64,000 nucleotides of DNA from Helicoverpa zea (lineage: Eukaryota; Arthropoda; Insecta; Lepidoptera; Noctuidae). Shown here in pieces: positions 13,169 through 27,000 of the stretch. Under the pieces are notes generated by a model that saw only the letters and a list, made by a program, of their open reading frames with translations, did not search any database and was not told where the DNA came from. Each line of letters begins with the position of its first letter. Positions within the stretch are counted from its first letter, which is position 1. The stretch is taken from contig NC_061469.1 of the NCBI RefSeq assembly GCF_022581195.2, positions 806,001-870,000 of the forward strand, read 5' to 3'. The position numbers were made by a program, and so were the translations under genes.

Positions 13169-16100
13169 TTCATACATTCTTGCCCAATCTCCTTTAAATA
13201 AAATAATCCGAAATCATAGATATTAAAAATTAACATTCCAAATTCAAAATTAGAAAAAGAAATATAGAGCAGCCAGTAATTTTTATTTTATCTTTATAAG
13301 TAAAAAGTTTGTCTCAAAACTTATGAACACACGAGGTACAATCTTATCTAATAGATAAGTGTAATGTTACACTAGTCTAACAGATACAGGCAGACATAAA
13401 GCGATGCACGGCTACCAGCTAGGTGGAGGATCAATTTACAGTAATCTCGGCCCCTAGCGATTTGTATAACATCATTTATCCCGGCCGGCCCGCATTTACA
13501 ATCATATAAACTTGTATGTAATTGAATGATCGCAGGAAACTGATCGTCGGCCGTCGGCGTCGGGGTGCCTGCATACATCATCATCATTGGAGACAATCTC
13601 AATTGATGCCGGTAAATTGGTCACATTTGCTTTTTAAATTGAAGTGATTCAATTTATTGGATTTGATTATTTTGTTCCTTCGATTTCCCCTTCGACAATG
13701 ATTCAATCTAATTCAATTCACTAGAAAATAATCAACCATTAAGTAAGAGGAACCATTGAACTGGAAACAACTGGTGGGCATGTCAAACCCTTTTAAGATC
13801 GACTCTTCAGTTAAAAAAATTGTAAGAGACATTAATATTCCCATCAAATGCGACGTAGCATGAATAAATTTATAGAAACCTGCCACGGACAATAAATGCC
13901 GGTGATAAAACCGAAGAGTCGTAATCATAAAATTGATCCTAGATATAATAAAAATGGCATATAGATAAAATGATAGCTTTTAACTAACGACTGCGATATA
14001 GACTTTATTAATTTTACCAATAAATGGAATCTTGTATACATGAGCTTTAATATAAAATGGACAATATCCGTAAAAATACTCCTGCAGAAAACTCTTCAGC
14101 GAGAAATTCTAGCTCTCTCTCCCAAGATTAACGGATGTTTCTTGAACATTTAGTTTTATAGGCACAGTTAACGATGATGTTTAATCGCGCCCCGAGATTT
14201 CGCGACAAGTTAACGTAACCAAACTCGATTCCATAAGTATTATTGACCGATCGTTAATTCCTTGTACGGTGGGAAAAGTACAGGAAAATTTATGTTACAA
14301 CCGATAAAATTGATGTCTTATGGGAATCGAATAAGTAGCAAAATACTGAAATACGCAATTTTATTATACTATCGATAATTTCTCTTAGAATATACCTATT
14401 AAGAACATCAATTTCTTTAATGTTTAAAACCCAAAAACGTGGTAATGAATCGTAAAGTGCGTTGTACGAGCACAACATGTGCGCGTACGCATTGACAGTT
14501 GGAACGGAACCCGAGCTGACATTTCGATAGTCGACACCTCTGACGAAATGATTAATGGATTAAGTTAATCGATCTCGTTGAACTTGTACTCCTTTGTATA
14601 TTTAAGATTTGTATCTGTCAGATCGTTCAGAGACAATGTCTGCGCAATTAATAATATTGATGATTTGAAATCTTTTTTCATTACCAATTTCAATCCGACA
14701 ATTCGTGAATGTAATGAGGAGAAAACGAGGAAAGAAAGGTATTGTTTTAGCTCGTTTGTTTGTCTACAAGACGTATTTAGCTATCTAAATGTTAATGTAT
14801 CCAGCAGCAAGATTGATGGCTAGTTTCACTGCCGGATAAAACAAATCAGCCATTTACTTTTACACTGCGATTTTTCAATCGGGATCTAGAAGTGGCGAAA
14901 CCGGTCCTAACCTTTTGGGGGAGATTATTCGAAAGTTACTAAAGCCGGCCTACCACAGTTTGAGAAAAGGGTGATTGATGTAAGACATGTTTCAGATAGA
15001 ACAGATAGCATCTGATAGAGAACGTATCGCCCGGAAACCTATCAATCGAGATGGCGTGTATAAAATGATGTGTAAACCACTATTTCCGGCGGGACGCGTT
15101 TCGAAGCTCGATGTGGGCAGTGTCGATTTCAAAACACGGCTTGTCCGAATGGGTCACGATATACAATTACATGATTCGATATGTCATTCAGCCAATGTAT
15201 CGATTATATCTCGCGTTGTACAGATCTAGTTTCCCACGATGACTCAGACGTGATATGCAGTATATGGACGATGTATGCAGAAAAGTTGGACAACAAAACA
15301 ATGTGGAAAAGTTTATAGAATTATTTTAATTTAATTAATGGAATATTTCTGTCACTGATAATTAGTTGCCATGAAACCTACAATGAAAATAGCTTCAGGA
15401 TTAAGACTCATCATGTTTTTCATAATCCATGGGTGGAGCTACATTATTACTTCATTCAACGCCTTTTATAGAACCTACAAACAGTAAGTATAATAACTTT
15501 AGAAAATTGTTTATGTAGTATTTTTTTATTAAAACCCGGAACTTATAGCAGCAAATAGCCCAGAAATTTTGATAATTGCGGTACAGTGTCGTGGCTGGAC
15601 ATTTGATACGCATCAGCCGATTGATTCGAACAACTCGGCATGTGAGACGCACGACGCTTATCTCGCGAACACATCAAACTGTGTATGTAGACCGAACTTA
15701 ACATGGACTTGCTAACTTGTGCACGAATTTGTTCGGCCGTTATTCGAGCTGTATTCTCAATCTCTATAATTATTAGGACTCTAATTTAAATGAGTTGAGT
15801 TCCGGGGTTTACCTAAACGGGTATTCATTACATTATGATTGTATCAAGTACTCTGTTGTGTCAGGCTATGTATCTATTACTTACGACATTACTTTGTCGC
15901 GCCTATAGAATTTTCAAAATCGATTCGAACATTCGCAGAACCGTTCTAAAACATGTTTTTGTCAAGAGCTTAGCAATTCCACAACCGTGCCCATGTAATA
16001 GCGAAAATACATAAATTCCTAACGTTCCATTCTAAGAAATCCTAAAATGTAATGATTGTTCGCAAATAGTTTTTGTTGTATCGGAATGGAAACGTGTCAT

Positions 16101-19100
16101 AGAAGAAGCGTTGACCCGTGAACGTAGCTCGGATCAATCTATCAGGCCACTCCTCGAAACGATGGCTGTCTATCATTTATCTGGTCAATAAAATCTAATA
16201 GTTGTCGCTTGTAAGATCAGATACATCATACACGTGACACGCATTGAGACGTGTTTTATTCTCGAGCAATTATTTATAATAGGGATTAACAATAAAGTTA
16301 TCTCGTAAGCCAAGTCATAAGATTCGTCTTTAAGATTTTCTCATATACAATGTACTGACCTCACGTCTAAGTTCGTTTATGGAGGCAAGAACCGGTCTTG
16401 ATGTGGTCCTTAAAAGTCCATATCAATAAATAAGTTGGCGACGATCGCCTAGCCGGTATGATCCTAGTCCTAGTACAAATAATGCGACCGCGCTCCGAGG
16501 GAACCAAGTTTACGGTCTCTATGTCCACATAAACTCTGGTTTGCTCGTTCGTCTTTGTCTTTAACCACTACTGAAAGAGATTCAAAACGTTGTGTGATGT
16601 TTATATTTTGATCATCATCTAAATTAAACTTGTTTCAAAATAAATAATACTGCTGTCGTAATAACAGTAATTTTGACGACCGTCTTATAAACGAATTTGG
16701 TGTCGGAAACGATACCGAGCAGGTATCTCAACTTGAATGCTTACTAGACCCACACCCTAATCTAAAGGCGAACCAAAATGTTGAAAATTTTGATGAAACA
16801 CCTACCTACATTATTCAGAAGCTTTGTAACTCATAATTTCCTGTCATAATAAAACGTCCTTTAATATCCAAAGTTGATTAAATCTTCTCAGGCTCCATAA
16901 TATCACGGCAGGGGTAAAAAACCCGAAATTCCACGTCAATTCCACGGCTACGGTTGGTGGGGAACATCACGTTACCATTTCGTCCCGTGACCAATCGCTA
17001 ATCGGCGTACCGAGCCGTTGGCACGACCATCCATCCAACCTTTAAATCACGTTGCAACACCAATTTGCGCACATCTGACAGATTTACTACAACACCTGAA
17101 ATATACGTCGATAACTTTATACGATTCTATTTCAATTAAGGAATGCGCTTTGCAGGACTATGTGGTTTGACAAATCAAGCCCTAAGTTGTTCATGAGATA
17201 AGGCCCTAAGAATAACGCTCAAATGAATAATGTAACATGATAGCTACACTGCAGTAACTAGATTTCATGGCTAGATAAAATAAATCTATACTATCTTAAA
17301 CTTTTCAAGATGTTGAGTTTGCGATTTGTAGAAGGCAATATATAAAATATGGTTGTCAAGGTGGATAGGAATTTTTAACATCAACTGTTGCAGTTTGTCG
17401 TAAAGGCTCTTTCTCATGATTATAATAATATGATGATAGAAGTTTCAGTTTAACGACAGTTTGATTTGTACAAGTATAGTTCTAGCCAAACTTGTACCCA
17501 TGTTTTTGTGTTAAACGGTGCAGTAAAAATATTCTGCGCGCCGTAAAATTATATTTCTAACGTTAGGCCACCAGGCACGTGCAAACAACGGATTAATATC
17601 ATCAATAAAACTGAAGGCTTCTCGCCAAACAATGAAGTTGGCATCAAGAATTAGCGCGGCCGCATACTGACAACTGACCAAAGTGAGCCTTCAATAAATC
17701 ACCAAACAGCGCAGCGTGTGCGCCAGTCGCCTGCCTATTACGTATTCTGTTCGGAGCACGCTGTAGCGGACCATTCATGAGTCCGCGGTGTACATTACAA
17801 TTATTATCAAGCAGTGAGCGGCGACGCGTCCTGATTTCTAGTTTAATTGGTGCCGTTGAGACAAGCGCACGGCTAATTGTTTACAACGCACTATTACTCC
17901 ACTAACAGCTTCTAGGTATACAAGTAATAATAACGTCGACTGTTGCCACATCTCACAGGAGATTAATGCAAAACCCTGAGTATAAAATTTGACAATCTCT
18001 TCCGCTGAGCTTTAATAGTCAATTAACCTTTTGTGTAATGAACAGTGTCCTTGTTAGAAAATATTGCACACTTGTGTTGTCCACGCTTAAACCTGATCTT
18101 TTGCTCAGCAAAACAGAAAAAGCTCAACCATGCGAATATCTTGTCTTACCACTATCTAGACTCAATCTAAATGAACAGATATTAAATATAATAAATTCGT
18201 ATCATCATTATTATAAGGCGACGCCATTCATAACATTTTATGGTAGACCATCAAACGAGTTTCACTAATTACACGATGCAACACCTCAAGTAGTGGACGT
18301 CATAAAACAAATATCCATCGTCATGTTTACTTTAATGGCTAATTAAAACAAGCTATTTATAAAGATGAAAGCGTTGAAATTGTGAAAATATTTGAGTTTT
18401 TATACATATGCCATAACGAGACCGCTAATCTCGGCGCCGAAGCTAAGGATTGAGATCATCTTTTGATATCTCGGACAGGAATGTATATGAAAAACAGGTC
18501 ATATCTATTTAAAATGCAGCCTACGACTCGGGCATAAAAATATATAAAAGGAATCAACGTCTTTTAAATATTATTTATCATGTAAACAACGCGCCGTGTT
18601 CCCGTAATGCATTACAAACATTTGGTTCGCGATGTTTTCTCGCGGAAGCAACTAAGGGACGGTTTATTATTTTAATAACGGTCTGAAAGCTCTTAAAGAC
18701 ATTTTATTGTTAATACTGATAATAAATCTCCCTTTACGCCTATTGAGTACACACGTCCGGAGTGAGGAAATTAGTGAGCCTGTAAAATCAACAACAAATA
18801 AATAATTAGGCTGGTTGGCTTTCAAGTTTTTGTAAGAGGTACCGATAGCCAAGTTGTAAATGGTTAGAAGCTGCAATATTAATCAGAGAGGTAATTAATA
18901 AATGCTCATAAAAATGTCACAAGATGAAAGTCTCGCAGCAATGAATCAAAGCGCGAGGCTATTACGTCCTGCTGGTGGCTGCGGATGAGGGGGGGGACCG
19001 TCGCGTGCGCACCTCGCATCTGTTATAATTCTAAAGATAAACGAATGCGGTCGGACACCCGGCCCTGTTCGCAATGGGACCGCACGACAACGCCGGTTTC

Positions 19101-22100
19101 TATCGGTGATCGCTGATTCTGAACGAGAAATATGATACCAATTCCTTAATACATGCCTAAGTAACTAGTTTATCTGTTCCACATAGGGCTAACTCAAGCA
19201 ACTGATTTGCAACTTTGTGTTTACCAAATCTGATATTCATCTGTGGACGTTTAGCGGCAGTAACATAACATTGTTAATACAACGCTAAAAGCCACGGAAA
19301 AGGAACGCATTAGCGTAAAGTAGTCCATATGGTATGTTGGCTATCTTTTAGCATGTGAACAGAAACAAACATCGTCGGATTGTTGGCCATCGGAGTCAGT
19401 GATCGTACATTTATATGCTCTTTGATTAAATAAAGTCTTGTGAACCAGCAATAAACTTTTATGCTTTTACAATTATCGATCCTTTAGGCTGCAGATCTTA
19501 CTGGTACTTAGTAATGCAAACTGCCTACGTTACGTTTTAATGTCAATTTGCACTTTTCAATTATTTCGGACAAGGGCACAAATGGCAATTTATACATTAT
19601 CTATGCAAATGAATCAAATAGTTGCTTTCGATTATTATTGTTTATTATTTACAACATTTAACAACAAAAGGTGTGCCGTCGACGCCTACTAATCATGACC
19701 AGTAATTTGAAAGGAATTTATGCACCTGGTCTATGAAACAATTAAAATTAATATTACTGCTACTGATTTAAGTAATATAGTAGATGTATTTCAGTTGCAG
19801 CAGGCTTACTGTCGCTATGCAGAATCAAAGAGAATTTATATAAAAGCTTTATGTGAAGTGATAAAAAGATCCTTAATTGTCAGTAACAGAGCCGTCTGAT
19901 GCGATGAGAATGTTAAGTTCACGCCTTGCATACATATAGTAAGTATTGCAGGGGCAGGCGCTATAAGTATGTAGCAGCAGTTGCAACTTTATGACGGACA
20001 AGATTTACACAAAGGAAACATACAGACTCATTCGTTTATTATCTCGGCCGATGTTTACTGTTGCGTACGATACTAGCGCAGCGCGGGCGCCGATGAGACG
20101 CCCGCACGTTTGGATAATTCATAAGGGCACGGGTTTCCATCGAGAGCCTCACCCGTCGAGGAAACCGCTCTTCCGGGTTACTGTTTACATTTTACTGTTT
20201 ACCCAAAATGGCAGCTTAATAAGCTCTGTATAGATTTGTTAAATCGACCCGTTATGGCTTTGTTGTCAGCTGCCTTGCTCGGTGAATTACGCAAACCCTT
20301 TTGTTCTATTCGGAACCTATCGTTAGTTTCTACGTTTATTACAAAACGAATGTCTATTTGGAAAGTGGTGATTATAAAGCTAGCGCACCTGAGTTTAGTG
20401 GTGGTGGGCAGAACAACAAAGAGGGTATTAACAGTCAGCCGTCATTGAAGCGCGAAGTTGAAAATCTGCCCACCTTAATGGTCCATATTGGAGTGGAATA
20501 AAAACTGGTCGTTTATACATGACGGCGAGGCAGGACCGCTGGCGCCGGCGCTCGATCGTTTTGTTGTCCGACCCGAGCAAGTGATGCTGGAAAATTATCA
20601 TATTTCACTATGGCACTCGCGCCTGACTTTTATGAGATCCGAGGGCCATACCATTCAAAAGAAATTTATTAATAATTATAATTGAAAATGACCTTCAGAC
20701 TTATAAAGTCCAGAAACCGTTGACAGAACTAATGACAGAAATAATTTTATGAAGAGCATTTTTATGACCATCGTGATTTTTTATTGCTAGTTGAATATAA
20801 AGTTCATCTTTAATAAAACGAGATGCCGGAAATATACATGCTCGTTAGTTTGAAGTTCAATATTAAAGTCATAAACAGCATCAATTCAATTAGAGCTTGT
20901 TTAGAGCTTAAACTTCGTAGATATGCCTAGTTGGTACGCGATATAGCAGCGCGACATAACTCAATAAGCTGTAAATGGTGCGGAGTGCAGGGCACAAGGC
21001 GCAACAAGGCGCAAAGGTAGGAATCATGCATGCGCGCTCAATCCCATAGCACGACTTGCCATCGAGCGACAGAAAAAATCTCACTTGCCTAATAAGGACC
21101 TAGTACGTGCTTGGACACTACCGTTTGCGATTATCTCACGGTCTGCAGAACGGGGTCATGTGAGAACCAAATTGCTGCTTCTGTACTTAATGACCACTTT
21201 TAAAATAAATTACCCCAACTTGGAGTCACGGAAACCTTTTGAGTCGTGTACGATGTAAATGATAAGGTTTTTTGCGACGTACCGAAGGAAACAGTAAAAC
21301 TAGATGATAATATTTATGTGACGTGAGAGCTAAGGGAAAACCAGTTGTGGGTACTTCATAAGGAGAATGTGTTTTGAGTCGCTTAGCACTGTAATTACGT
21401 CGAGCGCAGATAAATTATATCCTTAGTGAGGACAGTAAGCGGTGTAATTTGTGCATGCTATGCGTGGAACAACTCCTATTATGGCGATTAATTAAAATCG
21501 ACAACAAAGTGTTTGTAAAACGTATATTTACAATAACTCTATGTATTCTGTTGACGTAGTTGTTCATTTATAGGTGGCATTGTGGTTGATCAAACAACCG
21601 TGAGTAAGCACTGGTTACATGAACATACGTGGAAAACCCTTGTTGAATGAAAATAATAAATGCTACTTTATGCGGTCACAGTGAAAATAGTAGTCTAAGA
21701 AATGTGGTAACAAGGTGTACTAGAAAAACAAAAGGCAACATTATGGAATGCTAGTGACTAATTTATTGACTCACTTATCGGAATCTAGTGACATTTGCAA
21801 ATAGAAATACAAATAACACCGAGCAAGTGAAGTTCCAATATTTAATACGCAACAAAAGTTGAACAATCCGAGATTAGGAATTTGGTATAACTTGGTGGAC
21901 GGAGTTGAATATCAAGATGGTCCGACCTATAAACGAAAAACGAACCGGTTAGTATTATCGATGGCGAGCCGCGATAGGGGGCGAGGCGCCTGCCCGACGA
22001 CCACCGCCGGCAGAATAATTGGGCACCACAGGACTTCACACCATATACAATGAGCACTTCTCGACCCGGTCAGAGCGAGACAGATAAACTCCCAATAACA

Positions 22101-23679
22101 ACCGTAATTTCACAAATAAATTGTCTCGGAGCACTCGACTTTCCGAATGGAGAATTCGAACCGACGTTATAAATGGTACAGGAATGGAATTTGAGGACGT
22201 GGACGTTTAATCGAAAAGTTTCATCTCGTTATTGCGTGTTTTTGTACAGATAAAGAACTCGGAGCTGCGATATATTAAATTAACATGCACGGTCAAGATT
22301 CGAAATGAGCGGGATTAACTAATGAAATAAATAAATTCTACAGTTTATGCAATAAGATGACGGAAGCCTTTTAATTTGTTTTGATAAAAGAGCTACTATC
22401 CAAGAAACGTTGAGTACATTTCATCGGCAAGGTTACCAAACTAGCCAATCACGTATCATCTCAGAACTAGCGCTTATCTAAAATATGACATGAGTCATTT
22501 TAAACTCTTCCGGAATTTATCAGAGAGAACGTATAAGAGTTCGCAATGAACTTGGCTTACAGTACACATCGAGCGAATTCATTACGAAGTTCCAGGACAT
22601 TCCATATCAATCAAAATAATGCAGTATCGTCAATGATAACAATATCGAAGTCAATACTCAATAACAGGTTTTTCCTCCTATTTCGTCCAATACCTATAAA
22701 TAACTGTTGTTACGTTAATGACATTAAATGATGTGTCAACCTCAAGTGTAGAAATTATCCCCGATCTTTTATCATTCGTCCCACACCACAAAATGTGGCC
22801 TTGTTAATTTGGTTAGAGGAAAACAAAATCCTTACCGAAAGCCATTCGTCAATGAAGATGTTTATCTGGACAAGACCGCAGCCATAAACTTGAGGGTATC
22901 ATGCTGCAATGTTATCATTAGGAGAAGAATCTCATTACGGGTTCGTTCACCCCCTAGACGTCGCAGAATTTAGCAGGCGACTGAGTATTTTGGTCCGGCG
23001 GATGCTAGTAGGCTGCCTTAGCAGTAAATCCACAAATATATAAATAAACGTTTTCATATTGGCCACTGCATAAAGTTTATGCGGACTTTTACGAGGACTG
23101 GCGTCGATAAGGATGCCCTTTAGAGTACTACGATTTATGGACATCAATAACTGATGCACAATGAAAACAGAATAAGTGCTCCAAACAGGTCTTCAACATA
23201 CGATCATAATCACATGAGGTCCAAATAGTGTGTATTAGATATTACCAAGATTTCATATTATATTCTGACTAATAAAAACCTATATTATCATCACGCTTTA
23301 ACTATTGAAAGTAAAGACCATAAGGAAAAAAACCTTGCCAGTCTTTAAGTCAATGGACAACAAAGCTACAGAAATGCGTCCACAGTACATGGGCACATGC
23401 TTATTAGAAATCTCTGAAGCGTCCATATCACTTGAATCTAAAACATACAGCAGGGCTGAATAATAAGTTACAACTTCAGGGCGTTCATGCAGCTGATCCC
23501 CAACAATGTTACAGATATTATTTGTTACTTCAGTCCAACATAACATCTTGCAAAATATTTTCCTTAGAAATTCCACATTGAGATGGCTTTCAAAGAAACA
23601 TTTTAATATCCAACAGTGAAACTATTTCGATCACGCGAAAGCTGTATTGAATCCGGGTAAGTAATTTTGTATTTCTAAA
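13169..23679. other. Gene-free region, nothing recognised
   Basis: No exon, RNA gene or mobile element could be supported except the weak exon candidate at 23334-23546. The DNA is AT-rich with GC-richer islands around 17690-17860 and 20070-20170. Short open frames give unrecognisable peptides with no splice support. Confidence 0.55.
23334..23546 (-). CDS. Possible orphan exon, unknown protein
   Basis: On the minus strand 71 codons are open between a possible acceptor (TTTTGCAAG, ending at 23547) and a possible donor (AAG then GTTTTT, starting at 23333), so both boundaries would be phase 0. The peptide has ordinary-looking composition, for example QLHERPEVVTYYSALLYVLD and HVPMYCGRISVALLSIDLK, unlike the low-complexity shadows nearby. 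I do not recognise the family. Both splice sites are weak (little pyrimidine tract, T-rich donor) and no neighbouring exon was found. It may be a true exon of a gene with very long introns, a fragment of a pseudogene, or chance. Confidence 0.25.
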
Positions 23680-24031
23680 GCCACGTACGCACGTACGAAC
23701 AAATTTGTTGCGTTACATGATATGCAACAACTTGGTTCGCACGTGCGTACCACTATCGAACATCGAACACTCTGTTCGTCAAACATGTTCGCGGCGATCC
23801 TTGTAGTGTGTTCTGTATGGACGGTGTTCGAAGCGCTTTAGTAACTTCACAATCGACCACTTCCAACGGCGCCGTCATGGCTACTAAGATAGAGTTCACG
23901 ACTGTTGTTCGCGAACTCGACTCGAACTAGGTTTGCGTTCGTGCTCGAATATGCCGTCCATACGTACGAACCAAATGTTCGGGTCTGGTGTTTGTGTTCG
24001 CTATGTTCGTGTTCGTACGTGCGTACGCGCC
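23680..24031. mobile_element. Palindromic foldback-like MITE, about 350 bp
   Basis: The ends form inverted repeats sharing CGTACGCACGTACGAACA (left at about 23684-23701, right at about 24010-24027). Inside is a second nested inverted pair, GTATGGACGG near 23816 and CCGTCCATAC near 23952, and many TTCG/CGAA repeats. No open frame is present. This is a small non-autonomous element able to fold on itself. A clean target-site duplication was not found, so its superfamily is unknown. Confidence 0.7.
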
Positions 24032-27000
24032 TTACGATGATAACTTTATTTACTCCTTGTAATACAAAACAGTGGTGCTAAAGCTACATAAGCAGTGGTA
24101 GTAAATTATATAATTTGATATAAAATTTTATAGAAACTAACTTTGCTGTGCCCGACAGGGTCCATAATTGTTTCTTTTAATTTTACCCACCAGCATGTAC
24201 ACATTATGGTATGCAATAAAGTTATTGATTATTGAGTATATTAGTAAGCATTATACACCTCCTAACGAATCTAACTGCAGAATATTAACCTAACAATGAA
24301 TCTAAGATAACCTTCTATTCCTTTTCATCCAGACCACACAAGAGTTCTTTATGACACCGCCATGATTCTGCTCGCCTTGTAAAGCTAAGAAGCGTGACTG
24401 TAGATACATACTTATCTCAGCACGCGTGTTTAAACATCCACCATAAACATCAATGTTATTTTAGTGCGCCGTTCGTTGCTACGTAACTTTGCTATGAACT
24501 CTCCCAGAACTTGTCAAAGCAAACCAAACAATACGAACAAAAACCAGTCGCATGACCAACCAATTTAATGTCGATTAAAATGAAGACGTAAAAATAAAAA
24601 TCACTAAATATGTCAATAATCGATTTAGCTTATCTTCTCTGAAGCGAATATGAGTCAATAAAAAGGACGGTTGTATGCCATGTTTCGCGTGGGAGAGGGA
24701 CGACGCGTAAGGTGCGCGGGCGCAAACACCCGCTAATTAAAAGGATTTTGTTAGCTGTCAACGTGAGATAAAACCTCGCTTTGATGTCGCCGCTTCGCCG
24801 CACTTTAAACGTTGATCGGGGTTATTAAAGCTATTTATAGGGAAAAGTAGCTTATTCAGGCTAGATGAACGTAAATCAACGGAATTTTCTGATATAGTGA
24901 GGCAATAATTTTATTTTATGGTTGGGTTTATGTTAGGGATTGTTGACAATTTTGATATCATGATATCTTGGGCAATAATAAACAAAATATATGGAGATTG
25001 AAGGTGGAAGAGCACACAGAAGGCGAGATACATTATCTTATCTTATGGGAGGTACTTGAATGCATCGCTAACTTTCGCGTAAAGATAAAATACATGCAGT
25101 AGAAAACATGGCATAGATAGATACGGGATTTCTCTCAATAGTTGCATAAGAAAAAACATAACATTTCAAGAACAATTCACACTCAATGGAATCTTGCGTC
25201 GCCGTAAGTAGAAACAGTAGTATGTAGCTATGAGATCATCATATCGGCATCGCAATAACAATTGTTCGCAACATTTGGACCGCCAGGCCAAGCTTCGATT
25301 AGACCAGCATTCGTCTCAATTGACGCCCATTTCCTACGATATGCACAATTTGAAAATGTGCGTCATTCATGTCACAAATCGTTCGGCCACGGTCTAGTCA
25401 CATGAGCTTTTCATTGGGAATATTGTCTGTGATTGAATCCTTCGTACATTTGTCGAGACTGTTTAGACTTTCAATTGATGAAACTTGCTTTCTAATATTG
25501 CACTTGGCATATTATCATCATCCCCAGTTTTGTACAGATTGGGGTTAATCGACTTTTCTTGTGAGTAAGGTAAGTGCCAGATTAGTAAGTACAATGCAAC
25601 ATCATCTTCACCGCAGTAACTCACGCCTTAATTGACCCTTCGCACTTGCGCTTGATTACATTCCACTGATAACTTCGTGTGCTGATGATCTGGTAGCATA
25701 CGAACTAATTCCTTACTTCATTAGTTACACACATGTTTATATGTTTGTTTACTGAAGGCAGTAGAGTACTTGATTATCTTAATTGTTTGCTAAACAAATA
25801 CCCAAAGTGCATGTTGTTTAATGAGAAAATGGTTGCAGTTTTAAAGACAAGTGGAACTGTTACAGTGAGGCAATGAAGTATCAGTACGCGGGGCAGACTA
25901 CAATGAAGTTGTAACACGGTCTACTCATTACGAAAGCAAACAATGTTTCGGGGTAATGACATATTAACACAACAAATAAGTTTAATGACTTTCCGGACCG
26001 TTGTGGTCTTAGACCCGGCACCGCTCACTGAGTCTACGACCACAATATACCTCTAACGAAAGGATTAGATCCGGTGTCGGATTTTGTTAATGAGACCCTT
26101 TGTGGCTCTCTCAGCGGACCGACGGAAATCATTTATTTAGCCGTAACCAATTGACATTTCCATATATTTTTTCTAATTTATTACGTGTCATGGGTTTGTT
26201 TTTAAGTCCTCGCCTACGCTTAAGCTTAAGAAACTAGTCACGAACCATCACAGCCAGTTCAAACTACCGTACAGCCGTGTAGGATGCCTATTTATGTACT
26301 GAAGTATTTAAAACAAGATGAGTGGCCGTTACGAAGTGATAGATTGCCTATTTCTGGTAGCTAATTTAGGTTTTGCACTAGCAAAAAGATAGTTGTACAG
26401 ATCGATAGTTGGCTGCCAAATGAGGCCTATTTTAAAGTGCTCACACATGGGCGGAGTGAGATGTTACAACAAAGTGTTGGTCAGTTTCTATGAAAAGCAC
26501 TCCCACACCATGCGGCGAGTATCGCTATAATCAATAGAAGCAGACCGGGGCACGGCGCCTGCCGTCAATCAAACTGACTGACATCATATCATTCCTGGGT
26601 TCCTTAATAAAACATCTGCCGAGTAAACTTCTGAGATTCAAAGCGGATGATAGTGTTAGTACAAGTTTCTTTATATTTTGGAAAAACATGACTGAACAAA
26701 ATTTATATTGATGATTTAAACATTGAATATGAAATAACTAAGTACAAAGAGAATGCAATTTTAATGAGCAAAGTCAGTGTACCTGAAGGTGTCACAATTT
26801 TATGAGCACTTAAACCAGTCCAAAATGCTAATAACCAGAACAATAAAAGCCATTTAGATTGAAAAGAAATACAAATGAAGAGGGACGAAAGCTTACATCC
26901 AAGAGGCTTTCAATCTCAAAAAAGGAAAAAAATATGTTTTCAATACAGCCTACTTTTTAAACACGAATGCTTGTTAGACCGTACCCTGGAAAGAATCAAA

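Noticed and set aside
22947..23159. 70-codon minus-strand frame near the orphan exon candidate
   Set aside because: Composition looks plausible but no splice sites or family match; it could not be joined to the candidate at 23334-23546.
26241..26262. ATCACAGCCAG match reminiscent of the miR-2/13 seed region
   Set aside because: The mature sequence does not continue to match and no precursor hairpin is evident.
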